Assembly: GCF_000972845.2 (NCBI RefSeq)
Contig: NC_040018.1
Location: 18,745,868-18,809,867, forward strand
Source of the DNA: Larimichthys crocea
Lineage: Eukaryota > Chordata > Actinopteri > Sciaenidae
Reading direction: 5' to 3'
Length of the DNA stretch: 64,000 nucleotides
The notes below the pieces were generated by a model. That model was not told the origin of the DNA. It saw only the letters and a program-made list of their open reading frames with translations, and searched no databases. Positions 12,763 to 24,882 of this stretch are shown one piece after another. The translations under genes and the position numbers were made by a program. The stretch's first letter is position 1, and each line of letters begins with the position of its first letter.

Positions 12763-13823
12763 TGGGGGGCATTTTATGCCAGCACACTATATTAAAAATG
12801 CGTACACTGCCTATGCGATGACATCAAACGTCTAACGTGCATGTGTAAATTCCATTCTCTTTCAATGGACAGACGGGGGTTGTTGCGCATACGCCTACGT
12901 GACGGGTGAACTACGCCTCAAATACGTGACATGAAGACCACGCGTGACTGTTAGGTACAATTCTACATGAGCGTACAGGCACACACTGTGTAGTGTTTGT
13001 GGAAATCAGATAGCAAGGGGTCATTCGTGCCGTGCCACGTGCGAACACACGCCTGTGCGCACGCTTGTCTCAATGTACAAATAATTATTCACTTTTATGA
13101 TGACAAATTTTGAGTTTAACAGCTGCTTTGCTTCACAATTGTAACTCATAACAAGAACATTTCATTTTCCCCGCTGCGCCACCGGCCCCATGACCTGCTG
13201 CTGCTGCTTTGGCGCACCGGCTCTTTGTTTTCTGTTCCTGATTTTATTTTAAATAATTTATTTAATAAATAAAATAAAGTTGTGTGACAGTGATTGGTGA
13301 AACATAGCTAACTGTGACATACGACAAAATGTATGATCACATTTTGTCGTATGTAACAGTTAGCTGTAGAGACTGATGGTTCAGTGTCACACAACTTTAT
13401 TTTAAAGTTCACAGGCTATACTGTAAGCGTTAACGTTTGTGTCACTATTGTCCTAAAGCCAATGCTTCAGACACCTTAACGTGTGCACGTGTGAGTGAAA
13501 AAGCCTAAACTGTCAGATCGGTCTCTCTTGGTAATACATGGACTGCTTGAATTGTGAAGCGAAGCAGCTGTTAAACTCAAAATTCGTCATCACTCATCAT
13601 AAAGTAAATAATTATTTGTACATTGAGATGAGCATGCGCACAGGCGTCCGCTGAGTTGACATCGCATGACACTTATCACCCGTCGCCCTTCATTATTTGG
13701 TGTACTCGCAACACGCGTGCCTGTACGCATGCGTATCGAACGCGTATTTTTCAGTCTTTATGCAGGCATAGGTGACGCGGTTAAGGCGTTTTAGTATAGT
13801 GTGCTGGCATAAAATGCCCCCCG
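12763..13823. mobile_element. Foldback-type non-autonomous DNA transposon (MITE), 1,061 bp
   Basis: The ends are inverted copies. The left end reads YGGGGGGCATTTTATGCCAG and continues CACACTATA, and the right end is its reverse complement, giving about 28 matching bases after the first position. Each side is flanked by TA (12761-12762 and 13824-13825), as for a TA target duplication. Inverted similarity continues inward with gaps: a segment around 13050-13140 (TTTTGAGTTTAACAGCTGCT) recurs inverted around 13550-13640. The arms meet at a perfect 15-base palindrome, 13318-13332 with 13339-13353, separated by six bases. No transposase reading frame is visible. The element is visibly richer in CpG than its surroundings. 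The TA duplication hints at the Tc1/mariner superfamily, but the G-run end is unlike CAGT ends, so family is open. Confidence 0.85.
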
Positions 13824-13825
13824 TA

Positions 13826-16653
13826 CACAGACACACCTCTCTTTTCTTTTTCTGTCTTCCACCCTCTCTGTCTTTTTACCCTTGTTGACCTTTCATATTC
13901 ACCACATTCTGTCACACACATCTCTGCTGCTGATCCAGTGACTTTGTGTGTGTATATGTGTATAAGATCATGTCCCTTATACTATGTTAGCATTTACCAT
14001 TACCATTAAGCAGAGTTATCTTTTTGAAAAAGATTTTCAGAAATACAGCTATAACAAACTTACATACTGCTTTCTATAGCCTCTAACACTGAGAAATTAT
14101 GTCTTTTTGTCTTTGCCTAAAGCTTGTGTTTTTCAGTTATCAGCTGCCTTCACCAGTTTTCAAGAATGATTGAGGGTAATAAATAATAGCGCCCCAGTAA
14201 TTACCACAGGAATTACACAGCCTTGCTGTGCAGGTAAGGTTTATGACCCTTGATTATCGCCAAAGCATAATTATGTGCTTTGGTAACATGCCTATCATTT
14301 TCACTGCAGATTGCACTCTGGGCAATGAAGTCCTTTTGCTCATTGTTTGAGTTGTGGACATGGCCCAAAGAGGGAGAGAGAGAAGATAAGAGGAAAATAT
14401 AATGATTAGGTCGGGGCATAAATAATTTTGCCAGCACATCATTAACAAATTAATATGGTGAACTTGTTAGCAACAGTAGCTCATTTATACATCCAGCAAT
14501 TAAGGAGAATTATTATTACTATTATTATCATTATTTATTTGAAGTTTAAAGACTCTATACCACACTTTGAGAGTGGTGAGAATGAACCAAATCAGTAAAG
14601 TTGTAGGCCAGAAAAATGACCTGAAACTTGCAACAGAGCTCCATGAAGCTTAATCATGTCAGGCAGCTGGACTCAATCAGTGTCCTATCATAAACTACTG
14701 GCAGCTATGGCAAGAGCTTACCAATGTATACCAGTATAAAGAATGGATTAAAAAGCTTAGAATCTGCAGCAGTGGCCATTTCCATGTAGGTGGTCCCGTG
14801 TCTTCCGCCTACTGACTAATCTAAAAATCAGTGAAGACGTCATTGGCGGACCCGAGGTGGGCCAAATGAATCCTGGGTGCTCAAACATGTAAAGTAATTT
14901 GTAACAGCACATACCTGTCAATCAAAGTTGCCATGCTGTTAATTAAGCATAACTTTAAGCCTTATATAGCCTTATATCTTAATTTGAGACGGTGAGTTAA
15001 ATTTTCTTTATACAGTACAGAGAGAGTACAGTTGTCATGAACGGGGAAATTAGCTTTAGAGACCAAAGGTGCTGTAGACTGATGTGCTTTGTAGCAGCCT
15101 CAAGTTATTATCTGTAAAATGTTGATTTTCCAGTGACAGTTACTTTTGAGTTGCCCTGACAGACTGGACAGTTGACAGCATTTTCAACTAGACTTGACAA
15201 CGCCCTTAATTTAAACTTAAAAAAGCCTGCCTGCATAGAAAAGGTTTGCTGTCGATTCTGCCTATAAAATTCTAGATACATGTATAAATGTAAAGAATTT
15301 GCTCTGACCAATTTATAATTCAAAAAAACTTCCAGTGCCCAAGGCAGAAAAATCCAGTATTTCACCATGTGCCAGAGAGAAAACCATATGAACAAAAATC
15401 AAAAATCAGATCAACACATGAAACTGTTTCTGTTCTCCTCATCATCTTTATTGTTCTTCTTCATGAGTCATCATGTTGCTGTAATTATTTTATTGTTGTA
15501 TTGTTTCAAATTCAATTATTATATTAAATTCTGTTGCACACATAGAAATACAAATGTGTGTCCTCACAGAAGGTCTAATCATTATCTAAATGATATGTCA
15601 ATTGTATGTAATTGCTTTGGCAATATTGTTTGTGAACTTTCATACCAATAAAGCTCATTAGACACTGGGAAGGGTCTGAAAGGAAAAGCTCAGCTCGTCT
15701 GTCAGGAAACCCTGACAACACAATCTCTCAGACCCTTCCCACCTCCCTCCCCAATTCCATTACCCAAGCGGTGATAAAATTTCCCAATGACACCCAGCAC
15801 CATCACATCTGCAAAAGCGCAGACAGAAACATAAATTCAATGTACCAGTATTGTATAGTGTCTAATTGCTAATTGTTGTAATATCATATTACAGACAGCG
15901 GGTTCTAACAATTTACAGAGCCCTGTGGTGTGTGTGTGTGTGTGGAAACAGGATTGAGTGGGGAGGAAGTGGGAAAGCAAATTTATTTATCCAGAGTGAT
16001 CCATGATATTGGACAAGCCAATCCAGGTTGGGTTTCAGAGAAGATGCTGTGTGTGTGTATGTGCTGCTGTGTGTATATGAGTGAGTGAGATAAATATTTA
16101 TTGAAACATTAAACATAAACTGTGGTCCAAAAATAACCTTACTTTAAGCAGCTTGGAATCAAAATTGCTATAAACTTACGTGCAAAGCAAATCACCATGA
16201 AACCAAACAGTGTTTATGTATGTAATCAAATTAAGCTATACACTTTCATGGTCTCATAAAAACTTTATCGATCCAGGGAAGTTACTGAGCACACACTCCC
16301 TACACATCCATACATTACAAAGATTGGGAGGTGTTCAGTCTCACCACAGTCTTCTGTTATTGTTCACTGCAGCATTATCCTTTGCTTGTAGAACACATAG
16401 CTAAAGGTAAAGAAATTTAAAAGCTTGTTTCTGGCAAACAGTTCACAAAATGCATTTACACATTCCCATGGAGGAACAGGAGGCTGACTCACAAGTGAAC
16501 TTATTAGGCCAGGTTTGTGAACCTGACTTTGTATGCTGGCCACTCGAGAGCTAACAATACTGCTAACACTACAGATTTGCTATTGTTATATTATTGTTAC
16601 CATATCTCCATTACAGTCTGTAGTTAATTAATGACTTTCTGCTGCTGTACGAT
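13826..16653. other. Intergenic, no gene recognised
   Basis: No coding sequence is supported. There is an ATT-rich simple stretch around 14507-14537 and short TG runs around 15931-15942 and 16047-16060. The stretch 14795-15075, with ACCTGTCAATCAAAG and GAACGGGGAAATTAG, loosely resembles a fish repeat family, but the match is too weak to annotate. Confidence 0.55.
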
Positions 16654-16791
16654 AAGTTTTTCCTCACTCGAACCGAGGGTCTAAGGACAGAGGGTGTCAC
16701 TCCCTGTACAGATTTTAAAGCCCTCAGCGGCAAAATGTATGTTTTGTGAATCTGGGCTATACAAATAAAATTTGATTTGATTTTGTTTTGA
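16654..16791 (+). mobile_element. 5'-truncated LINE 3' tail (L2/CR1 superfamily), copy 1
   Basis: This is a solitary 3' end closely matching the tail of the larger LINE at 21131-21260. The shared order is AAGTTTTTCCTCACTCG, the stretch CCGAGGGTCTAAGGACAGAG, GTGTCACT, CTGTACAGATT and GGGCTATAC, then AATAAAATTTGATTTGATTT. The tail of short TTTGA-type repeats instead of poly(A) is usual for L2/CR1-type fish LINEs. Nothing upstream belongs to the element, the normal result of incomplete reverse transcription. Confidence 0.85.
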
Positions 16792-17750
16792 TATTATATC
16801 ACAAAGTCATAACTACTATACAATGACTGTGCCAGGAAGCTCCGTTGAGGTGAGACACAGGAACGATGAAGTTATTTTCTTTATTGTGGTATGTTGAATT
16901 TTGGGAAACCTTAACTTAACAAGGTCAAGGCAAACACTCCTTGGTTATTTGTTTTCTCAACACTATTGAGCAACATGGACAACATTCAGCTACACCAAAA
17001 AGGAAAGACTATTTAATTTAAATTTCATTTTTTTCACCCTTTTGTTACATTTGTGGTTGGTTTGGTTGTGTACCGCTTACTTAACAGAAAAGTGCTGCAT
17101 ACAGCAATGGACATCTGTCTGAGGAACCACAAATGCACATATGCACACATTGTTTGCTGTTTTCTGTAAACTTGTTATGAGATCTGCATAGACTAATCAC
17201 CTTCACTGCCCACTGAGGCATCTAGATCTTCTAGATCATCTAGATTCTTAAAGAAGGCATTATTAAAGTTGCCTTGGAAACTAAATGACTGCCCAAAGAC
17301 AGAAAACAGGATTTTTTTAACCTGCTGCCGTGACCTGCATCTCTCTCTTACGGGTCTGTTCTCTCTGACATCAGTGTGTGCCTCTTTCTTTTTCAGGCAC
17401 GCTTATGCCTCCATGTTGCTATGTGAATTTACAGTCAACCATATATGTTTCCTTCTATTTTAGACAGATATGTATAGTAGTGGACAGTCTTTATCTTTTT
17501 AAAATAACTTTCAGGTAGGGGTGAGGTTGGTGGTTAAGAGAAGTTGCTGTTATATACTGTGCTTGAATGCACAGTGCTGCAGAATAGAATAATTAAATAA
17601 TGTGTGCAGTGTGCTGTCCACAGCTTCACAGTGTAGACCTGTCATCATTAAAAGATACTATAAAATATATGCTAATATGCTCAGAATGAAAATACATGTG
17701 TTGAGCTGGTAAAATGTCTCTAATACACCTTACTTTTAGAAGAAAAAAAC
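16792..17750. other. Intergenic, no gene recognised
   Basis: No coding or RNA gene is seen. TCTAGATCTTCTAGATCATC near 17221 is a short imperfect tandem of TCTAGA units. Confidence 0.55.
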
Positions 17751-18168
17751 CTGATGATGCTGCTAGATGGTAAGATGATCAATGCTGTGACAAAACATCC
17801 CCTGGGAACCATGAATGTATGTACAAAATTTGGTGCTAATTCATTAAATATGACACTGAATAAAACTAAACTTTGACCTTGAGTTAGAGAAAAATCAGAG
17901 GAGTTATTAGAATCATCCTCTGGGGATCTTGAATATCTGTGGCAAATTTTATGGCAACCTATTCAATACAGTAGTTGTCAAGATAGTTCTCTGAACCACT
18001 AGTCAACCTCTGATGGCACTAGAGGAAAGATCACATGATCTTAAGACAAGGATTCATACACTGGGGACAATGAATGTCTGTGCATAATTTCAATCAGTTA
18101 AGGAATTCAATCAATTCAGTTAAGGAAAGTGGTGGAAAACTGGCTGACAGACAACATTACCACCCATA
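17751..18168 (+). repeat. Fish interspersed repeat with internal monomers
   Basis: A core of the type CATCCYCTGGGRAYC-TGAATRTCTGTRC-AAATTT recurs three times with divergence, starting near 17796, 17914 and 18056 (spacing about 118 and 142 bases). The unit starts with GATGATGCTGCTAGATGG and ends GTGGTGGAAAACTGGCTGAC-AGACAACATTACCACCC. This phrase order is known to me as a very common interspersed repeat in fish genomes, usually with CATGAATGTCTGTACCAAAT. No open frame survives. Its class is not clear from this copy. Confidence 0.65.
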
Positions 18169-20149
18169 AACCCCTTCTTGCTTTGGTCGGATATCACTGC
18201 AACTTCTTCCCATCAATGGTCCTTTAAAATGCATTTTATTATACAGTACTGCTTTGCATTTTGTAACTGTGCAGCTATACACAGAAGTCAAACAGTGAGA
18301 TAATTGTATATTTCTTTGCCATGCATATTCCTTAACAACTGCCCACGAGAAATATGTCATTTAATAAGACACCCATGGCTCTTCACGGTGTTTGTTTAAA
18401 CACTTGATGCTTTGTGCTAATTGGCTATATGGTAAGATGTTATAGCAGGTGACACAGCTTTGATATCAGTGTTTCATTCTGAGTAAGTGGGTACATTTAT
18501 TTTAAAGTTACTACCAAGGAGTTTTTAAATGGTCGTGGAACAGTCTCAATGTAATGCTGATGCCTCTAACCAAACAAGGCCGTCAGCAAGAAGATATGAT
18601 ATTTTTTGTTTTTTTGTTCTTAATGCCTGTCAGCAGGTGTGATTCTCTGCAAAATCAGACGTGTATTAGACGTGTGCATTATGGATCAGCAAAGAGAATA
18701 AGAAAATAATTGACTTAAGAACAAAACCCTTGGTCATTCAGCTGATGGAGAGAATTATGGGATTCAAAAGTGATCATGAATTGTCCCTCTTCCTCCTAGA
18801 CTGGTCTGTAATATGCGCAACTTTTGCTTTCTCAACAAAATTACCAAATATGTTTGTTGTAGGCAGAGACATGCAAATACACAAAGTTGCTCAAGCAACA
18901 GCCCCATGAAATGAAATTTAAACCAGCTGCATTAACAACCACAAAGTTCCAGACCAGACAGTGGGGGAGAGCATGCTGAGCATCAGAAGACATGTCAGAC
19001 AGATACATGTGAGGGTGGTAATGGCCGAATGTGAGTGAGTTACTATAAAAAGGTCATGCCATTAGGAGTGGGATAAAAATAAAGATAGATGTGGACAGGA
19101 AGGTATTTTCAAGGGTATATTATGGAACGTATGCAGTACTATACTAACTGCAGAACAGTTATTTTTCTGTATAAAAATAAGAAATAACCATCATTTGTCA
19201 TTGTTATTATGAGGTTGTATACAATTTTCTGGAAAATAGTTATTTTCCATCATTTATGTTTTTTTATACAAGTACTATATAGAAATACTTGCAGAAATAA
19301 CACCATCCATTATGACAATAAGATATTTTTTACTAGGGCTTTACAATTGTTCCCTTTTATTTTTAGCTGAATATTTCTGTTATTCATGCAGTCTAACATG
19401 CAGAACTAACCACTGGCAGATGTGTTTCCCTTATTGAATTGATTTTAATAGCCCACATATGCCACACAGTAGTCATCTTGAATGCATACTTGACAAGACC
19501 TGCAACCCGTCAAAATAATTCAGTCTTCACGAATGACCTATACGCCTCCCATGAAGCTAACTTGTTTACAGTTTAAAAGAATGAATAAATATATGAGTTG
19601 TTTGAAAGTAACGCTGTATGTGCTATTTAATTCACACAGCAGCAAACAATATCCGCTGTCAGAATAATCTTGTTCGTGGGCATAACAGGGTCCACATCAT
19701 TTACAGGTCAGAGAGAGAAAGAGAGAGACTATTAAAGTAGACAACATCTTATTCAAAGCAACACCAGCTCCCACTGGATTCAGCTCTCCTTCTCTCTAGT
19801 CCTAATTAGAGAAAGAGATGTCACAGTGTGATTGCTATTGGAAATTGAGACTCTCAGTCGATTCTCATCACTCTCCCATAGCTGATCAACGCCTGAATGG
19901 GAAGGTCTCATCTGATGCGTGCTTATTTATTGTAGCGCTCAATTAACACACCCTCTACAGGCTCCTTGGTGCTTTTAAATGAGCTGTATTCATTCATTCA
20001 TTGTCTCTCTATCCTTCTCATCTGTCTAGTTAGTCATCATCTTTGTTTTAGGCCTGTCTATTTTGTTTGTTTCAAACGACTGCTTAAAGAACTTTTAAAA
20101 AAAAAATCCATATTGCTATATTTTAACGTCCACATAAAACAAATTTATA
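18169..20149. other. Intergenic, no gene recognised
   Basis: A+T-rich sequence without a supported gene. There is a short GA-rich run at about 19711-19727. I see nothing else of note. Confidence 0.55.
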
Positions 20150-21260
20150 ACTTTGCTAAAACATCAATAGCAATAACATCGCTAAAATCAGACGCATCGT
20201 GTCTCAAGCGGATGCAGAAAAACTAGTCCACGCATTTGTTACTTCTAGGCTGGACTATTGTAACTCTTTGTTATCAGGCTGCTCCAATAAGTCTCTTAGG
20301 ACTTTGCAGTTAATTCAGAATGCTGCTGCACGTGTTCTGACAGGAACCAAGATCAGAGATCACATCTCTCCCATTTTGGCTTCCTTGCATTGGCTACCTG
20401 TTAAATCTAGAATAGAATTTAAAATTCTTCTCCTTACTTATAAAGCTCTTCATGGTCAGGCACCATCATATCTAAAAGAGCTCATAGTACCTTACTACCC
20501 CTCTAGAACACTGCGCTCTCAGGACGCTGGGTTCCTTGGTGTTCCTATAGTGTTCAAAAGTAGATTGGGAGCCAGAGCTTTCAGCTATCAGGCTCCTCTT
20601 CTGTGGAACAAACTACCATTCTGGGTTTGGGAGGCAGACACGGTCAACACTTTTAAGAGTAGACGGAAGATTTTCCTTTTTGAAAAAGCTTATAGTTAGG
20701 GCTGGCTCTGGTCATCCCTTAGTTATGCTGCCATAGGATTAGACTGCCGGGGGACTTCATCTCTCCACTCTCTCACACCATCTCTGTCTCTCACCATCTG
20801 TAAACATTCATGTCTCATTAATGCATGTTACTAACCAAACTTCCCCGGAGTTTCTGTGCTCTGTCGTCCGGCAGGTTCTCGTGGATCGTGGCTGCTGCTG
20901 TGATCCTGCACGACATCCACTACACATATTACCACTGTTATTATTGCTATCATATCTGCTACTGTAATCGTTTTATCATTCATTGTAATTGTACAGTATG
21001 TTCGTGTTGATTTGTCCTGTACACGTGACATCCATTGCACGTCTGTCCGTCCTGGGAGAATGATCCCTCCTCTGTGGCTCTTCCTGAGGTTTCTTCCACC
21101 TTTTTTCCTGTTAAAGGGTTTTTTGTGGGCAAGTTTTTCCTCACTCGGACCGAGGGTCCAAGGACAGAGGGTGTCACTGCCTGTACAGATTGTAAAGCTC
21201 TCCGAGGCAAATGTACTTTGTGACTTTGGGGCTATACATATAAAATTTGATTTGAATTGA
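20150..21260 (+). mobile_element. 5'-truncated LINE, L2/CR1 superfamily, with ORF2 C-terminus and 3' UTR
   Basis: This non-LTR retrotransposon copy keeps the last part of its polymerase reading frame (about 20175-20699) and about 560 bases of 3' UTR. The 3' UTR contains GTTTTTCCTCACTCGGACCG and ends in a tail of TTTGA-type units instead of poly(A). The same tail occurs alone at 16654-16791. The 5' end is blurred: stops and frame disruption appear upstream of 20175, where the RNIAKIR-type motif begins. No target-site duplication could be fixed. Assignment to L2 versus another CR1-group clade such as Rex1 is uncertain. Confidence 0.88.
20175..20699 (+). pseudogene. LINE reverse-transcriptase C-terminal fragment
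   Basis: This uninterrupted frame of about 174 codons starts in-frame with NIAKIRRIVSQADAEKLVHA. It continues through RLDYCNSLLSG, LQLIQNAAARVLTG, ISPILASLHWLPVKSRIEFK, LRSQDAGFLGVP and APLLWNKLP to KIFLFEKAYS and a TAG. These are the conserved blocks of the region after the reverse-transcriptase catalytic core in CR1/L2-group LINEs. The catalytic domain itself and any endonuclease are missing, so the fragment is inactive. A GTG at 20199 is not a real start; the frame is a remnant. The absence of internal stops suggests fairly recent insertion. Confidence 0.9.
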
Positions 21261-22654
21261 TATTGTCTCAAGAGACTGTTTATTTTATTTTATTTATTTT
21301 TACTTTATTTATTTTTTGAGGACGTCAAAGCCATTGTCCTAATGGACAGTGTAACAAAACCATTTTTGTACAAAACAATAACAAGGACGCAGGAAAATAA
21401 ATTAATAAATTAAAATAAATGACAATAAATAGGTGGAGGATATGATCTGTGTGGGTTTGGATACATTTTAGTTTTGTAGGATGGGCTTTGTTTAGTATCA
21501 TTAAATACTTCTATTTATACATATTCCTGTTAAACTTGCAATGTGTTGGTGTGGCAGCTATGTAATTTAAAGGTATCCCAGAGGGAGCTGAAGTAAATGT
21601 CAGTAATTACTTCTGCTAATGAGTAATTACATATTTTTCAGAGAACTTGCCAACTCTGCTCGTTGCGAACAAACACATTCTTCAGTAACACATCAGATGT
21701 AACAGATGAAAACCCCTATTGTGTGTGAAAAAAGGAACAAGGGGAGAAACTTCTGGCAGTACAGACCAGTTTCTGTCTCATTCCCACATCATAAGACTAC
21801 GAGAATACTTAATGAGCGAGAGATTAAAAAACTAATTTTGAGTTCCAGTCAGCAGAAGTCTGACAACCCCTAGGATTTAATATCAACTGGACATGGTGAG
21901 ATTAAAGCCAATGTCTAACCTGCCTCACAACTACAGATCTGCTTAGCTAATCATAACAAACCCAAGTGAAGACTGAAGAGGTTTGGGGATTTAATCTAAT
22001 CCAGGGGTAAAATAAAAACTGTTGTCCACACTTAACCTCAATTTCTCTGGACATTCCAGTGTGAACTGCAGACAGACCCAATATTTGAATTACTATTATT
22101 TCCTTAAAAAAAAAAAAGGATAAAAAAAAAGAAAGAAGAAGAAGCTGTTTCAAGAAAGACATTCATGCCTAACAGACACTCTGGGCTCACTGCCAGCTCC
22201 AGCACAGACTATCTGGGAGATAACCCGGCTTTCTGTGAGGTAATTGACTGTGTGGATGACTATTGCAAGGATGCCATTGACTTGACTACCATCAATAGAG
22301 GCATTTTGTGGAAAGTACGTCTCCACTAGTAACCACACACACACACACACGCACGGACATGCACACAAACACACAGCGAGGGTGGCACATCCAAGTGATG
22401 GGAATGCAGAGACCTAGACAGACTTTTTGTGGCAAATCATTATTTATTCATTCCCGAGTCTGATTCACACACATTTGCTGTAGAAGCAGCCATGGCACTT
22501 TTCAGGCCGTGACTGAATTGATACAGCCAGTGTCAGGTCAGAAGACGACGACCAACATGTCAGTCTGCTGATGATTTTCTCTGTGTATTATGCTTTGTGG
22601 ACACTCTGCCCTTTAGCTAGCTTATCTCAAGATCTGCTGGCTGGCTGGTCAGCC

Positions 22655-22656
<2 letters not shown>
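21261..22656. other. Intergenic, no gene recognised
   Basis: It begins with TTTATTTTATTTTATTTATT-type simple sequence (21280-21320). A-rich low-complexity DNA lies at 22107-22145 and a short CA run at 22335-22350. No coding sequence is supported. Confidence 0.55.

Positions 22657-22696
<40 letters not shown>
22657..22696. repeat. (TG)20 microsatellite
   Basis: Uninterrupted TG dinucleotides for 40 bases. Confidence 0.97.
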
Positions 22697-22697
<1 letters not shown>

Positions 22698-24841
22698 ATG
22701 CCAGCGTTGCACTGGGTTAGATGGATGGAAGAATGCATAGCTAATCAGAATAATCAGTCTCTCTTCTCGCTCTTTCTCATGCTCTGCTCGTTACTATGCA
22801 GGATGCAAAGAGCTGACCCTGAACATGCCACAGAACAAGGATTATCCCCTCAGGGGTCGACTTCTCCAATTTACTGCCTTTTCTTCTCCTCCTCTGCCCT
22901 GCTAACAGGCCTGTATGGGGATAGCGGGCGTCAGAAAGGACTCGTAATTGAAAGGGAGTGGAGAGTGTCGACTGCTTGTTTGTTGTCAGGGAACAAGGGC
23001 AGAGTGAAAGGGCATCAGAGAGAAGGCAGGGGCAAGGGCATGAGGAGGGAGACAACCGACTGTTTTGGTAGCCCCAGACCCCCCTGTTCCCCGTGTGGGG
23101 AGAAAAGGCAGAAAAGTAATTCGAGGAGCTGAAGCTGATGTGGTTTTTCTAAGAATATCTTTTAACCAGGCAAAAATAGACATGATTCATATGTGAAAGT
23201 AGCCTTTGTACAGATCCATCATTCTGCACTCGCTTGCACTACTCGGCTAACCTGACTGCAGCAGAACCACATGGGGACTTGTTACACAGAACCACATGGG
23301 GAGTCAACTTTGGAAACAGTTTGCTAGTGTAAGGCTGTGGCCATAGGTCATGCTATAGCCGCTTGTATCTGACCTTGTGTAGTAATCTAGTACTTACTCA
23401 CAGGATGGATTTCTTGCAAGATTGTGATTTGCCTTCTTCTCAGTCCAACTACCTTGCTGGATTACCTTCCTACTGGCAAAGCAAAATAACTGGATAGCTT
23501 CAATATGTTCTTTTGATCTGCCATTAGGAATCACAATAGACGAAAACCAGCAGCTGAGAGATGTGAGGTTTTTCAGTGTGCTTTCTCAATGTCATGGTTA
23601 CACAGCTAATCCAGAATAAATGATGCAAAATGGGGGTCTTCCACAATAACTCATGAGGTATTTCTACATTAGGAAAACACTCATGACATCCGATTGACAT
23701 CCAGATTCAACTGACTGAGTCTATCACTTCAATCTGTTGAATTACAGACATTCTAGTGTGTGCTTCTCATGTATAATTTAAGACTGGAAAAAACAACAAC
23801 AAAAGAAACCTCCAAAACAGATTGACATGGACTAGACCGGTAATTTAGATACATACAAGGTTACCATCACAATCATAGGTTGTCATTTGATTGGTTGCCA
23901 AGCTTCAAGATGGCAGATATTACCCAATACGAGCATGTCAGAGCCCATGTAAGTAGTGTGCTGTTACAAGCATGTTATGTTAACATAGCATTGGATACAG
24001 TTTAAGTTTAGTACAGCATAAGAGGGTGTTTCCTTGCTTTTACACAAAGCATATTTAATGAGCACACCTTTCAAAAGCAAAGAGCTGTTTTTTCAGTCAA
24101 ACAACTATTTTGCACATTCACGCATTGTAAAAACTGTTACATTTGACATAAAATACTGTAAATTAAACACCAATTTCATTGCTTGATGATTGCCAAGACA
24201 AAAATCTGTTGACAAGCAAAATTAACAAAATATTCATTAAGATCCAAGATGACAACTTAAACAGTAATGTGTAATCAGTACATAAGTGGCGAGGTGTGTA
24301 AGCACATTATGTATTATGCAGTAACAAGCCATAGGTCAACCAAAAACCAACCAATGTCTCAAGGAGGAGAGAGCCATAAACGGAGCTCCAATAGGGTTTT
24401 TGAAGCAGCACAGGAATACAACACCCAGGTGCTGCCATTTTGCTGATGACCCTTTCCCACATCTACCTCCAGTACCTGTCAAGAAAGCAGTCATAAAACA
24501 AAACCAAGGGTGCGCTTTATTATGGTAACGTGTCTCTCACGTGACTCTGTTCCTGTCCTTGGATCTTAGTTTCTGTGGGAGAAAATCGTCTGCTGGGCCA
24601 GATGTCTTCAGGTCCTCGCACACTCACACGATTGGTCATACATTTTCTGTGAAATCTATTTTCCACACTGCTCCCAGCGAGGATGTGAGAGAGATGTGAG
24701 GAAGAGACGGGAGGACGGAGGAGCTGAAAGCTGCCAAATGAGAACTCCTTGGTTCCATAGAGCCAGCCTTGAGCAGTGTCGGTTATCTATAATGTGCTGC
24801 ACATCACCTACCCACAGAACCCTTTATGCAAGAACAAATTC

Positions 24842-24845
<4 letters not shown>
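22697..24845. other. Intergenic, no gene recognised
   Basis: The segment 22730-23130 is richer in G+C and has overlapping open frames on both strands, but their residues match no family I know. Phrases such as GGTTGCCAAGCTTCAAGATG (23893) and GGAGCTCCAATAGGGTTTTT (24380) look like repeat-derived sequence that I cannot classify. Confidence 0.5.

Positions 24846-24876
<31 letters not shown>
24846..24876. repeat. (TC)n microsatellite
   Basis: A pure TC run of 31 bases, followed by an ATCT interruption. Confidence 0.95.

Positions 24877-24882
<6 letters not shown>

Noticed and set aside
14795..15075. Possible fish repeat (ACCTGTCAATCAAAG region)
   Set aside because: Resemblance is limited to a few phrases and no ends could be set.
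22656..23132. 158-residue open frame beginning in a TG repeat
   Set aside because: The start is microsatellite (CVCVCV) and the rest matches no family; competing frames on the other strand are equally open.
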